Shown: piece by piece, positions 26,598-34,158 of the stretch
Position numbering within the stretch: position 1 is the stretch's first letter
Layout of the letters: each line of letters starts with the position of its first letter
Origin: CAVTJL01 sp963735065
GTDB lineage: Bacteria; Pseudomonadota; Alphaproteobacteria; Geminicoccales; Geminicoccaceae
Length of the DNA stretch: 64,000 bases
Direction: 5' to 3'
Assembly (NCBI GenBank): GCA_963735065.1
Contig: CAVTJL010000001.1
Location: forward strand, 1,798,001-1,862,000
Program-made: the position numbers and the translations under genes
Notes under the pieces: model-generated
Seen by the model: the letters and a program-made list of their open reading frames with translations, nothing else
Databases searched by the model: none
Told to the model about the DNA's origin: nothing

Positions 26598-27560
26598 TCA
26601 GGCGGCCGGCGCCCGATGCTCGGCCACCTTCGCCTCGATCACGTCCCAGATATCGCTCTCGAGACTGACGCCATCGAAGCGGTCGATCTCCTGCAGCCCT
26701 GTGGGCGAGGTGACGTTGATCTCGGTGAGCCAGCTGCCGATCACGTCGATGCCGACGAAGATGAGACCCTGCGCCTCGAGCGCTGGTCCCACCGCCTCGC
26801 AGATCTCGAGGTCGCGCTTGGTGAGCTCGGCCTTCTCGGCCCGGCCGCCCACATGAAGATTGGCGCGCGTCTCGTCGCCGGCCGGGACGCGATTCACGGC
26901 ACCGGCGGGGCGGCCGTTGATCAGGACGATGCGCTTGTCGCCCTGGCGGATCTCCGGGAGATAGCGCTGCACCATCAGCGGCTCGTTGAGGAAGCTGCCG
27001 AAGAGCTCGAGCAGGCTCGCGAGGTTGGTGTCGTCCTTCTTGATGTGGAAGACGCCGGCCCCGCCATTGCCGTAGACCGGCTTCACGATCAGGTCGCCAT
27101 GCTCGCGCCTGAACGCCTTGATCTCCTCGATGTCGTTGGTGATCAGGCTGGGCGGCATCAGCTCGTGGAACTCGGTGACGAAGAGCTTCTCGGGCGCGTT
27201 CCTGACGCTCGTCGGATCGTTGACGACGAGGGTCTCGGTGCTGATGCGGTCGAGAAGGTGGGTCGTCGAGATGTAGGCCAGGTTGAAGGGCGGATCCTGG
27301 CGCAGCAGCACCACGTCCATCGTCGCGAGATCGACCCGCTCCGCCGCCCCGGCGGTGAAATGGTCGCCCTCCACCCGGCGCAGCTCGAAGGGCCGGACGG
27401 GGGCCACGATCCGCCCGTGGCGATAGGTCAGCTGGCGCGGCAGATAGTGATAGAGGCCGTGGCCGCGGCGCTGCGCCTCGAGGGCGAGCACGAAGGTGCT
27501 GTCGCCGTGGATGTTGATGCTCTCGAGCGGATCCATCTGGATGGCGACGGCGAGCGACAT
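26598..27560 (-). CDS. gshB: Glutathione synthetase
   Basis: A ~320-residue ATP-grasp ligase that joins gamma-glutamylcysteine and glycine. The N-terminal block MSLAVAIQMDPLESI is typical. The middle contains FVTEFHELMPPSLITND. ATP-grasp motifs follow, with DLIVKPVYGNGGAGVF, RYLPEIRQGDKRIVLI and FVGIDVIGSWLTEINVTSPTG. ATG 27560 was chosen because AGGA is 7 nt upstream; ATG 27566 is also possible. It converges on carD across the terminator and is divergent from the HIT gene, 125 bp away. Confidence 0.95.
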   Translation of the reverse strand: MSLAVAIQMDPLESINIHGDSTFVLALEAQRRGHGLYHYLPRQLTYRHGRIVAPVRPFELRRVEGDHFTAGAAERVDLATMDVVLLRQDPPFNLAYISTTHLLDRISTETLVVNDPTSVRNAPEKLFVTEFHELMPPSLITNDIEEIKAFRREHGDLIVKPVYGNGGAGVFHIKKDDTNLASLLELFGSFLNEPLMVQRYLPEIRQGDKRIVLINGRPAGAVNRVPAGDETRANLHVGGRAEKAELTKRDLEICEAVGPALEAQGLIFVGIDVIGSWLTEINVTSPTGLQEIDRFDGVSLESDIWDVIEAKVAEHRAPAA

Positions 27561-27685
27561 GGGCATGTCCTGCGTTGCTGGCGCGGTTTCGCGGCGTCTT
27601 TCGCATCGCCGCCCGCGGCTTGACAAGGCCCCGCCCGACAGCCTTGATCCGGGCCGGTGCGAGCCCGAGCCCTGGAGCGCCCTGC

Positions 27686-28054
27686 ATGGCCTACGATCCG
27701 AGCAACATATTCGCCAAGATCCTGCGCGGCGAGATACCGGCGCGAAAGATCTACGAGGACGAATGGGCGCTGGCCTTTCACGACATCAATCCGCAGGCTC
27801 CCGTTCATGCCCTGGTGATCCCCAAGGGCGCCTACGTCTCGATGATCGATTTCACCGCCAAGGCGAGCGCCGAGGAGATGGCGGGCCTCTGCCGGGCGAT
27901 CGGCAAGACCGCCGAGGCCCTGGGCGTGGTGGAAAGGGGCTATCGCGTGCTCGCCAACTCCGGCGCGGACGCGAACCAGGAGGTGCCACACCTCCATATG
28001 CACATCTTCGCAGGCGCGCCGTTGGGGCCGATGATCAAGAAGGTGACCGGCTGA
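27686..28054 (+). CDS. HIT family (histidine triad) protein
   Basis: A 122-residue HINT-like nucleotide hydrolase/transferase. The histidine triad is VPHLHMHIFAG near residues 98-108, and the N-terminal block NIFAKILRGEIPARKIYED is typical of the HinT branch, which hydrolyses AMP-lysine-type phosphoramidates. GGAG lies 8 nt before the ATG at 27686; the frame is open upstream but without homology. It stands alone and is divergent from gshB. Confidence 0.93.
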   Translation: MAYDPSNIFAKILRGEIPARKIYEDEWALAFHDINPQAPVHALVIPKGAYVSMIDFTAKASAEEMAGLCRAIGKTAEALGVVERGYRVLANSGADANQEVPHLHMHIFAGAPLGPMIKKVTG

Positions 28055-28079
28055 GCCAGTGGCCGCCGGTCGGCGACGA

Positions 28080-28211
28080 TCAGCCGGCCTTCATCGTGTC
28101 CGCCTGCTTGGTGCTGTCAGGCGTCGTGTGATCGGGAAGCCGGACGCCACAGCCGGCCAGTAGCGCTCCCAGGCAGGCCAACACGACGATCGTCGAGGAG
28201 AAGCGGCGCAT
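28080..28211 (-). CDS. Very small lipoprotein (43 residues)
   Basis: A 43-residue reading frame with a strong ribosome site (GGAGG, 5 nt before the ATG), basic N-terminus MRRFSS, a hydrophobic core, and a textbook lipobox LLAGC with the modified cysteine at residue 21. Only ~23 residues remain after processing (GVRLPDHTTPDSTKQ region). The size and the short polar tail recall LptM/YifL-like small lipoproteins, but the LptM core sequence is not matched, so no name is given. It converges on the HIT gene, 25 bp away. Confidence 0.62.
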   Translation of the reverse strand: MRRFSSTIVVLACLGALLAGCGVRLPDHTTPDSTKQADTMKAG

Positions 28212-28498
28212 CCGGACCTCCGAGCCATGGAACGGCGGGTACCGGCCCGCCTCGACCCCGGTTAGCCGGCGCGCCCGGCAAGGTCAAACGCTTCCACCGT
28301 TGATTGTAACAGCGCGGCCGAACGTTGCAGCAGCGCCGCGAGCGATGCGATCGTCGTGTGAGCGGGCATGCGCCCTGGCAGGGGAGCAGGGGCGCGATTG
28401 GCTGCATCTCTCTGGTCCGTGGGCTCGGCCACGCTATATTGGGGGGTACCAACGTCGGCCTCGAGCCGGCGGGCCCTCAGGTCGCACGGCAAAGTCCT

Positions 28499-28714
28499 AT
28501 GATCGAGAGCATCGAGCCCTCGGCGCGAGCAGGCGCCGAGCCAAGGGGTGTCGAGACGGTCCTGCGGACCGGGACCGTCAAGCGCCCCCGGACGGCCGAT
28601 ACCTTCCGCATCGGGCCGCTCCGCTTCCAGAAGAACCCGCTGAGCGGGCTGGCCCTGGGGCTGGCGCTGCTGGGCTGGGTCGTGATCGCGGGGCTCGTCT
28701 ATCTCTTCTGGTGA
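28499..28714 (+). CDS. Small single-pass membrane protein, unknown function
   Basis: A 71-residue protein. Residues 1-45 are polar and basic, and residues ~48-71 form one C-terminal transmembrane helix that ends at the stop codon (GLALGLALLGWVVIAGLVYLFW, shortened: starts GLALGL, ends VYLFW). This tail-anchored look suggests a membrane-associated accessory subunit. The frame is open upstream to 28325, but the ATG at 28499 gives the simplest protein. It converges on the 5'-nucleotidase gene with 9 bp between stops. The function is not recognisable. Confidence 0.5.
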   Translation: MIESIEPSARAGAEPRGVETVLRTGTVKRPRTADTFRIGPLRFQKNPLSGLALGLALLGWVVIAGLVYLFW

Positions 28715-28723
28715 GCGGGTTCG

Positions 28724-30247
28724 TCAGTCGACCCGTGTGATCCGCCCGTCCGTCTTGGGATCGATCTTGCCGCCCTTGGCGGTGATATAGTTCATCACGG
28801 TCGTGGCCATCAGCGTGGCGCCCGAGGGGTCGATGACCACCTTGCCCTTGCCGAGCGCGGTGTAGCCGTCGCCGCCGGAGAGCATGTAGTCGTTGGTGGC
28901 GACCCGGTAGATCTTGGTGGGATCGAGCGGCTTGCCGCCCACCTCGACCGCGACGATGCGGCTGCCGGGAGGCTTGCTCGGATCCCAGGTGAAGCTCAGG
29001 CCCGAGACCTGGGGGAAGCGCCCGGCGGTGTCCTCGATCTGGCTGACGCCGTTTTCGAGCGCGGCCCTGACGTCGCTGCCCTTGAGGTCGGTCACCACCG
29101 TGACGTTGCCGAAGGGCAGCTCGGTCATGATGTCCTTGCGGGTGATCTGCGTTCCGGGGCTGTAGGTCCTGTCGCCGCGGATGCCGCCGCCATTGGTGAT
29201 GGCGATGTCCGAGTTGGTCGCGAGCCGGATGGCGTCGGCGACGAGATCGCCGAAGTTCGTCTCCTCGGTGCGCACGCTCGAGCGCCTCGTGTCGAGCTCG
29301 ACGGAGGTGACGCCCACCGGCTGGCCCAGATCCTCGTCGAGCTTCTTCTCCCAGCGGGCGACGATCGCCTGGATCTGAGGCTGGGGCTTGATGTCCTCGG
29401 TCGGCACGTAGCGCCAGGCTGGACGCCAGGCCACCACCTCCTTGCCCTTCTGCTTTACCCGCTCGATCGTCACGTCCACGACCGCCAGATAGTGCAGGTC
29501 ATAGCCCGCCTTGATGATCAGCGTGCTGCCCTCGTCGAAGGTGATGGGCTCGTGGTCGTGGCCGCCCAGGATGAGGTCGATACCTTTCACCTTCGCCGCC
29601 AGCGCCCGGTCGTCGGCGATGTCGAGATGGGTCATGGCGACGATCATGTCCGCACCCATGCCCTTGAGGTCCGCCACAGCCTTCGTGGCGGTCTCGAAGG
29701 GATTGGCGAAGGTGATGTCCGGGCCGGGCGAGGAGAGCTGCGCCGTCTCCGGCGTCAGCACGCCGAAGAAGCCGATCTTGTAGCCGGCGACCGTCATGAG
29801 CTTCAGATCATGGGTGCCGACGGCCGGCTGGCCGTCCTTGCCGAGCACGTTGGTGCCGAGCCAGGGATAGTGCGACTCGCCGATTCGCTCCTTGGCGATC
29901 TCGGGCCCGAAGTCGAACTCGTGATTGCCCAGAACCGCCACCTCGATGCCGATGGCGTTCGTGAGCTCGATCATCTGCTGGCCCTTGGTGAGGCCGGAGA
30001 GCAGCGAGGGCGAGATGAGGTCGCCGCCGAAGGTCGTGATGCTGTTCGCGGCCCGCCGCCGCTCGACCTCGAGGAGCGACATGAACGGGGCGAAGCCGCC
30101 GCCCTTGCCGGGCTTCGGGCCGATCTCGTAGACGTCGTTGCAGTGGAGGAAGGTGATCGTCACGGGATCGGCAAAGGCAAGCCGACCACCCAGAGCCATG
30201 ACCGAGCCCGCCGCAGCGCCGCTCAACAAGTCTCGCCGCCTTATCAT
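28724..30247 (-). CDS. Periplasmic 5'-nucleotidase/2',3'-cyclic phosphodiesterase family protein
   Basis: About 507 residues with a Tat signal (IRRRDLLSGAAAG) followed by the calcineurin-like metallophosphatase domain: FLHCNDVYE, FGGDLISPS, LGNHEFDFG, MTHLDIADD and GGHDHEP. The C-terminal 5'-nucleotidase domain has NGGGIRGD and the YMLSGGDGYT substrate-binding block. It hydrolyses nucleotides or related phosphoesters in the periplasm to recover phosphate and nucleosides. ATG 30247 has GGGAG 7 nt upstream and places the twin arginines near the N-terminus; an earlier start at 30382 overlaps the divergent tenA leader. Confidence 0.9.
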   Translation of the reverse strand: MIRRRDLLSGAAAGSVMALGGRLAFADPVTITFLHCNDVYEIGPKPGKGGGFAPFMSLLEVERRRAANSITTFGGDLISPSLLSGLTKGQQMIELTNAIGIEVAVLGNHEFDFGPEIAKERIGESHYPWLGTNVLGKDGQPAVGTHDLKLMTVAGYKIGFFGVLTPETAQLSSPGPDITFANPFETATKAVADLKGMGADMIVAMTHLDIADDRALAAKVKGIDLILGGHDHEPITFDEGSTLIIKAGYDLHYLAVVDVTIERVKQKGKEVVAWRPAWRYVPTEDIKPQPQIQAIVARWEKKLDEDLGQPVGVTSVELDTRRSSVRTEETNFGDLVADAIRLATNSDIAITNGGGIRGDRTYSPGTQITRKDIMTELPFGNVTVVTDLKGSDVRAALENGVSQIEDTAGRFPQVSGLSFTWDPSKPPGSRIVAVEVGGKPLDPTKIYRVATNDYMLSGGDGYTALGKGKVVIDPSGATLMATTVMNYITAKGGKIDPKTDGRITRVD

Positions 30248-30402
30248 CCCGTCTCTCCCGCTCCTCGCCGCGGCCATCATGATATCGCCGGGCGCGAGCT
30301 GTCGTCGATCCCGAGCCCGGCGCTGTCCCGCTTTTCCGGCCTGGACGAGCGGGTATTTGAGCCTATCTGGGTCCTGTGACAAAGGCGGGGCGGGACACGG
30401 TG

Positions 30403-31071
30403 ATGACGACGCGTTTCACGGACGGGCTCTGGGCCGAGATCGGGCCACTCTACCAGGCGATCCTCGACCTGCCGTTCAACCGCGAGCTCGCCGCCGGCAC
30501 GCTCTCCCGCGAGCGCTTCACCTTCTACATGATCCAGGATGCGCACTATCTGGGCCAGTTCGCCCGGGCCCTGGCGCTGGTGGCGGCGAAGGCGCCCACG
30601 CCCGACGCGCAGATCAAGTTCGCGAAGAGCGCGCACGACGCGATCGTGGTCGAGCGGGCGCTGCACGAGGGCTTTTTCGAGGCGTTCGGCGTCGACGAGG
30701 CGAGCTGGCGGGCGACGCCCCCTTCGCCCACCTGCGCGCTCTACAACAGGACCCTGCTGTCGATGACGGCGCTCGAGCCCTTTGCCGTGGGCGTCGCCGC
30801 GGTGCTGCCCTGCTTTCAGATCTATTGGGAGGTCGGTCGCCATCTGCTCGAGGTCGCGGCACGCCCCAATCCCTACCAGCGCTGGATCGACACCTACGCC
30901 GACGAGGATTTCGGCAACAGCGTCGCCGAGGTTCTGTCGTTCACGGATGCTGCGCACGAGACGGCATCGCCGGCCGACCGCCGGGCGATGCGTGACGCCT
31001 ACCTCATGGCGAGCCGGCTCGAGTGGATGTTCTGGGACAGCGCCTATCGGATGGAGGCCTGGCCCGTCTGA
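30403..31071 (+). CDS. tenA: Thiaminase II / aminopyrimidine aminohydrolase (TenA)
   Basis: A 222-residue all-helical TenA protein. The catalytic cysteine is Cys137 in LPCFQIYWEVG, with Asp46 in MIQDAHYL and Glu207 in RLEWMFWDSAY matching the family triad. It hydrolyses aminomethyl-aminopyrimidine salvage compounds (and thiamine) to hydroxymethylpyrimidine for thiamine biosynthesis. No THI-box riboswitch is visible upstream, and no other thi gene is nearby. ATG 30403 is preferred to a GTG at 30376. It is divergent from the 5'-nucleotidase. Confidence 0.9.
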   Translation: MTTRFTDGLWAEIGPLYQAILDLPFNRELAAGTLSRERFTFYMIQDAHYLGQFARALALVAAKAPTPDAQIKFAKSAHDAIVVERALHEGFFEAFGVDEASWRATPPSPTCALYNRTLLSMTALEPFAVGVAAVLPCFQIYWEVGRHLLEVAARPNPYQRWIDTYADEDFGNSVAEVLSFTDAAHETASPADRRAMRDAYLMASRLEWMFWDSAYRMEAWPV

Positions 31072-31125
31072 CGCCCTGTGCCGGCCGTGGCAGGCCGTCC
31101 GGCGCTAGCTGAGGGAATGACAGGA

Positions 31126-31710
31126 ATGCTGGAGATCGACCCGCACCGCACGGCGCTCGTGCTGATCGACATGCAAAAGGGCATCCTCGCGATGCCGGTG
31201 GAGCCCCATCCGGCGGCCCAGGTCGTGGCGCTCGGCGTTCGTCTCGCCGAGCGCGTCCTCGAGGCTGGTGGCACGCTCGCTCTGGTGCGAGTGGCCTTCT
31301 CGGCGGACCAGGCGGACAGGCTGAGCCAGCCCGTCGACGCGCCGATGCGGGTGCCGCAGGGCGGGCTGCCGGCCGACTGGTCGGAGCTGGCGCCCGAGCT
31401 TGAGGGGCTGGGCGCGCAGGTCGGCGTCACGAAGCGCCAGTGGGGCGCTTTCCACGGCACCGAGCTCGATCTTCAGCTCCGGCGGCGCGGCGTCACGACC
31501 ATCGTGCTGGCCGGCATCGCCACGAACTTCGGCGTCGAGCAGACCGCGCGCGAGGCCTATCAGCACGGCTATGCGGTGGTGATCGCGGAGGATGCCTGCA
31601 CCAGCGTCGGGCCGGACCTGCACCGCTTCGCGATCGAGAGGATCCTGCCGCGCATCGCCCGCGTGCGGTCGAGCGACGCGATTCTGGCGGCGCTGGCCGC
31701 GGCCGGGTAA
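31126..31710 (+). CDS. Isochorismatase-fold protein lacking the usual catalytic cysteine (YecD-like)
   Basis: A ~194-residue cysteine-hydrolase fold. The aspartate of the triad (ALVLIDMQKGI) and the lysine region (VTKRQWGAFHGTELD) are present. At the nucleophile position the sequence reads GIATNFGVEQTA, with Gly where most isochorismatase-like hydrolases have Cys. The same change is known in the YecD branch, whose activity is unclear. ATG 31126 has GAGGG 10 nt upstream; ATG 31117 is too close to that site. It lies 54 bp downstream of tenA on the same strand, so the two may be co-transcribed. Confidence 0.82.
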   Translation: MLEIDPHRTALVLIDMQKGILAMPVEPHPAAQVVALGVRLAERVLEAGGTLALVRVAFSADQADRLSQPVDAPMRVPQGGLPADWSELAPELEGLGAQVGVTKRQWGAFHGTELDLQLRRRGVTTIVLAGIATNFGVEQTAREAYQHGYAVVIAEDACTSVGPDLHRFAIERILPRIARVRSSDAILAALAAAG

Positions 31711-31729
31711 GCGCGGCGCCCCTCGGGCC

Positions 31730-31975
31730 TCAGGCCATGCCGATCGCGGCCTTGTAAAGCTCCAGCAGCTCTTCCTGCTCGGTCCGGTCGTGCGGCTTCA
31801 TCCGGCGAAGCCTGACGACCTGGCGCAGCACCTTGACGTCGAAGCCCTCGCCCTTGGCCTCGGCGTAGACCTCTTTGACCTGCTCGCCGACCTCGCGCTT
31901 CTCGTCCTCGAGCCGCTCGATCTTGTCGATGAGCTGACGCAGCCGGTCGCCGGCGATGCCACCTGCATCCGCCAT
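31730..31975 (-). CDS. gapR: GapR/DUF2312 chromosome-structuring DNA-binding protein
   Basis: An 81-residue protein fully matching the DUF2312 (UPF0335) family, with RLRQLIDKIERLEDEK and a basic helix (KVLRQVVRLRRMKPHDR). In Caulobacter the protein GapR forms a tetrameric clamp on overtwisted DNA ahead of replication and transcription forks. It is cytoplasmic and nucleoid-associated. GGAG lies 8 nt before the ATG. It converges with the isochorismatase-like gene, 19 bp apart. The family is essentially alphaproteobacterial, supporting the taxonomic call. Confidence 0.92.
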   Translation of the reverse strand: MADAGGIAGDRLRQLIDKIERLEDEKREVGEQVKEVYAEAKGEGFDVKVLRQVVRLRRMKPHDRTEQEELLELYKAAIGMA

Positions 31976-32061
31976 GGGGAGGTCTCCGATCGTTGCGATG
32001 ACGAGGGCGCCCTCAATACGGTGCCGGGCGCGCTGTTGGAAGCCCCGAACGGCTGCCCCTC

Positions 32062-32094
32062 AAAGCGAAAGGGGGAGCCCCTGCTTGCTCCCCC
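32062..32094 (-). terminator. Rho-independent terminator, minus strand
   Basis: Perfect 8-bp stem GGGGGAGC (32071-32078) / GCTCCCCC (32087-32094) with an 8-nt loop. On the minus strand it is followed by TTTCGCTTT (32070 down to 32062). It lies just after the decayed acyl-CoA dehydrogenase fragment and upstream of gapR, so it probably ended the transcript of the former gene or of the ccr-mcd unit. Confidence 0.6.
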
Positions 32095-32141
32095 TCCCAG
32101 ACCACCCCTCGGCCAAACGCCTCCGGGCGAGCCTCCCCCCT

Positions 32142-32309
32142 CTACTCGGCCAACAGCCGTCTGGCGATCACCTGCCGCCCGATGGGGGCGGCACCCTCGA
32201 CATTCTCGAGGATATGAGTATCGCGCATCACCCGGCTCACAGGGTAGCTCAAGCCATACCCTTTTCCGCCTCGATCCTGCAAGGTCTTGTCAGCGCAGGG
32301 AACATTAAC
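32142..32309 (-). pseudogene. Decayed acyl-CoA dehydrogenase C-terminal fragment
   Basis: The last ~55 codons of this frame, ending at a stop at 32142, align without gaps to the C-terminus of the methylsuccinyl-CoA dehydrogenase encoded next door (32494-34146). About 30 of 51 residues are identical, including GGxGY, YPxSRV, EGAAxI and QVIARRLL. Upstream of 32309 the similarity stops, and the residual frame has no start or FAD domain. It looks like the remnant of a second acyl-CoA dehydrogenase gene. The rest of the 31976-32493 gap holds only a terminator hairpin and no other gene. Confidence 0.72.
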
Positions 32310-32493
32310 TCTTGAGTGCTCCGCTAACCGAGCCGGCGCATGGCTGCCTCGGCACCCGCTTCCTCGTCCTCTGGCAATAGATGCGCCGCCCGACACTTGT
32401 GCTCGTTCTTGGAGCTTCTCGCAATCGGGCTGCGCAGCCCTGCAAGATTTTGGAATATGAGGTCGATCGTGCGCCCTCGGCCGATGGCCGCCG

Positions 32494-34146
32494 CTACGCC
32501 TCGAGCAGCCGTCTTGCGATCACCTGTGCCTGGATCTCGGCGGCACCCTCGAAGATGTTGAGGATGCGCGCATCGCACAGCACCCGACTGATCGGATATT
32601 CCTGCGCATAGCCGTTGCCGCCGTGCACCTGCAAGGCATTGTCGGCACAGCTCCACGCGACCTGCGCCGCCAGCAGCTTCGCCAGCCCGGCCTCGAGATC
32701 GCAGCGCCGCTCGGCGTCCTTCTCCCGCGCGGCGAACAGCGTGAGCTGACGCGCGATCATCACCTCGACCGCCATCCAGGCGAGCTTGCCGTGCACCCGG
32801 GGAAAGGCAAGCAGCGGCTTGCCGAACTGCCGGCGGTCGCGGGCGTAGGCGAGGCCCAGCTCCAGCGCGTTGCGGGCCACGCCCAGCGCGCGGGCCGCCG
32901 TCTGGATGCGCGCGCTCTCGAAGGTCACCATGAGCTGCTTGAAGCCCTGGCCCGGCACGCCGCCCAGGAGGCTCGCCTCCGGCACGCGAAAGCCGTCGAA
33001 GGCCAGCGTGTATTCCTTCATGCCCCGATACCCCAGCACCGGGATCTCCGAGCCCGTCAGGCCCGCTACCGGGAAGGGATCGGCATCCGTGCCGCGGGGC
33101 TTCTCGGCCAGGAGGATCGAAAGGCCGCGATAGCCTGCCTGGCTCGGGTCGGTGCGCACCAGCATCGTCATGAGGTCGGCGCGCGCGGCATGGGTGATCC
33201 AGGTCTTGGCCCCGCTCACCCGCCAGAAGCCTTCCTCCAGCACCGCCCGCGTCTTGACGCTGGCGAGGTCGGAGCCGGTGTCGGGCTCGGTGAAGACGGC
33301 CGTGGGGATCATCTCGCCTGAGGCCAGGGCCGGCAGATAGCGGCTCTTTTGCGCCTCCGTGCCGCCCTGCCGGATCAGCTCGCCGGCGATCTCCGAGCGC
33401 GTCGAGAGCGAGCCCACGCCGATATAGCCGCGCGAGAGCTCCTCGGTGACGATGCACATCGCCTCCTTGCCCATGCCGAGGCCGCCATGCTCCTCGGGCA
33501 GGGTGAGGCCGAACACGCCCAGGGAGGCCAGGCTCTCGATCAGCGCCATCGGGATCAGCTCGTCCCGGCGGTGCCAGTCCTGGGCGAAGGGCATGACCTC
33601 CTGGGAGGCGAAGCGCTCGAACTGGTCCTTGACCATGACGAGGCCGTCCTCATCCAGGCCCCAGTCGCCGAGATCGCCGTCGGCGATCAGCTGGGCCAGA
33701 CGTGCACGCCGCACGGCGCTGCCGCCCTCGGCCATGAGGGCCTGGACCTCGGCGCTCGAGAGTGCTGCGAGCGCACCCTCGTCGAGACCGAGATCATGCG
33801 GCCGTACGATCTCGCCCTGGCTCATCGGGATGCCGCCGACGAGCCGCGCCAGATACTCGGCGAAGGCCCAGCCCAGCATCAGCTGCTCGCGCTCGCCGAG
33901 CCGGTCCAGCGCCCGCAGACGCTCGCCCCAGGCGTGCATCGCGCGCAGCGCCTCGACATAGGTCTTGAGCCAGGCGAGGCCGTGGCAGCGGTGCTGCTCC
34001 CGATCGAGCAGGACCGCATCGACGCGGCCCTCGGGCGCCACGGCGCGCGCCACCGCGCGGGTCGCCAGCGCCAGGAAGTCGTCCGCCGCCCTGGCCGCCA
34101 GCTTGGCCGCGCAGAGCAGGCGTGCCGGCGAGGCAAGATCGGACAT
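32494..34146 (-). CDS. mcd: (2S)-methylsuccinyl-CoA dehydrogenase
   Basis: A 550-residue acyl-CoA dehydrogenase with the ~160-residue N-terminal extension that distinguishes methylsuccinyl-CoA dehydrogenase from ordinary ~390-residue members. FAD and substrate blocks include LTLPEEHGGLGMG, AVFTEPDTGSDLASV and KTWITHAARADLM. The C-terminal EGAAEIQAQVIARRLLEA follows. It oxidises (2S)-methylsuccinyl-CoA to mesaconyl-CoA in the ethylmalonyl-CoA pathway and passes electrons to ETF. ATG 34146 has GGGAG 8 nt upstream; a GTG at 34155 is an alternative. It starts 12 bp after ccr, so the two form an operon. Confidence 0.93.
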   Translation of the reverse strand: MSDLASPARLLCAAKLAARAADDFLALATRAVARAVAPEGRVDAVLLDREQHRCHGLAWLKTYVEALRAMHAWGERLRALDRLGEREQLMLGWAFAEYLARLVGGIPMSQGEIVRPHDLGLDEGALAALSSAEVQALMAEGGSAVRRARLAQLIADGDLGDWGLDEDGLVMVKDQFERFASQEVMPFAQDWHRRDELIPMALIESLASLGVFGLTLPEEHGGLGMGKEAMCIVTEELSRGYIGVGSLSTRSEIAGELIRQGGTEAQKSRYLPALASGEMIPTAVFTEPDTGSDLASVKTRAVLEEGFWRVSGAKTWITHAARADLMTMLVRTDPSQAGYRGLSILLAEKPRGTDADPFPVAGLTGSEIPVLGYRGMKEYTLAFDGFRVPEASLLGGVPGQGFKQLMVTFESARIQTAARALGVARNALELGLAYARDRRQFGKPLLAFPRVHGKLAWMAVEVMIARQLTLFAAREKDAERRCDLEAGLAKLLAAQVAWSCADNALQVHGGNGYAQEYPISRVLCDARILNIFEGAAEIQAQVIARRLLEA

Positions 34147-34158
34147 CGTGTCCACTCC

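Noticed and set aside
30248..30402. TPP riboswitch upstream of tenA
   Set aside because: No CTGAGA or other thi-box core sequence was found in the spacer.
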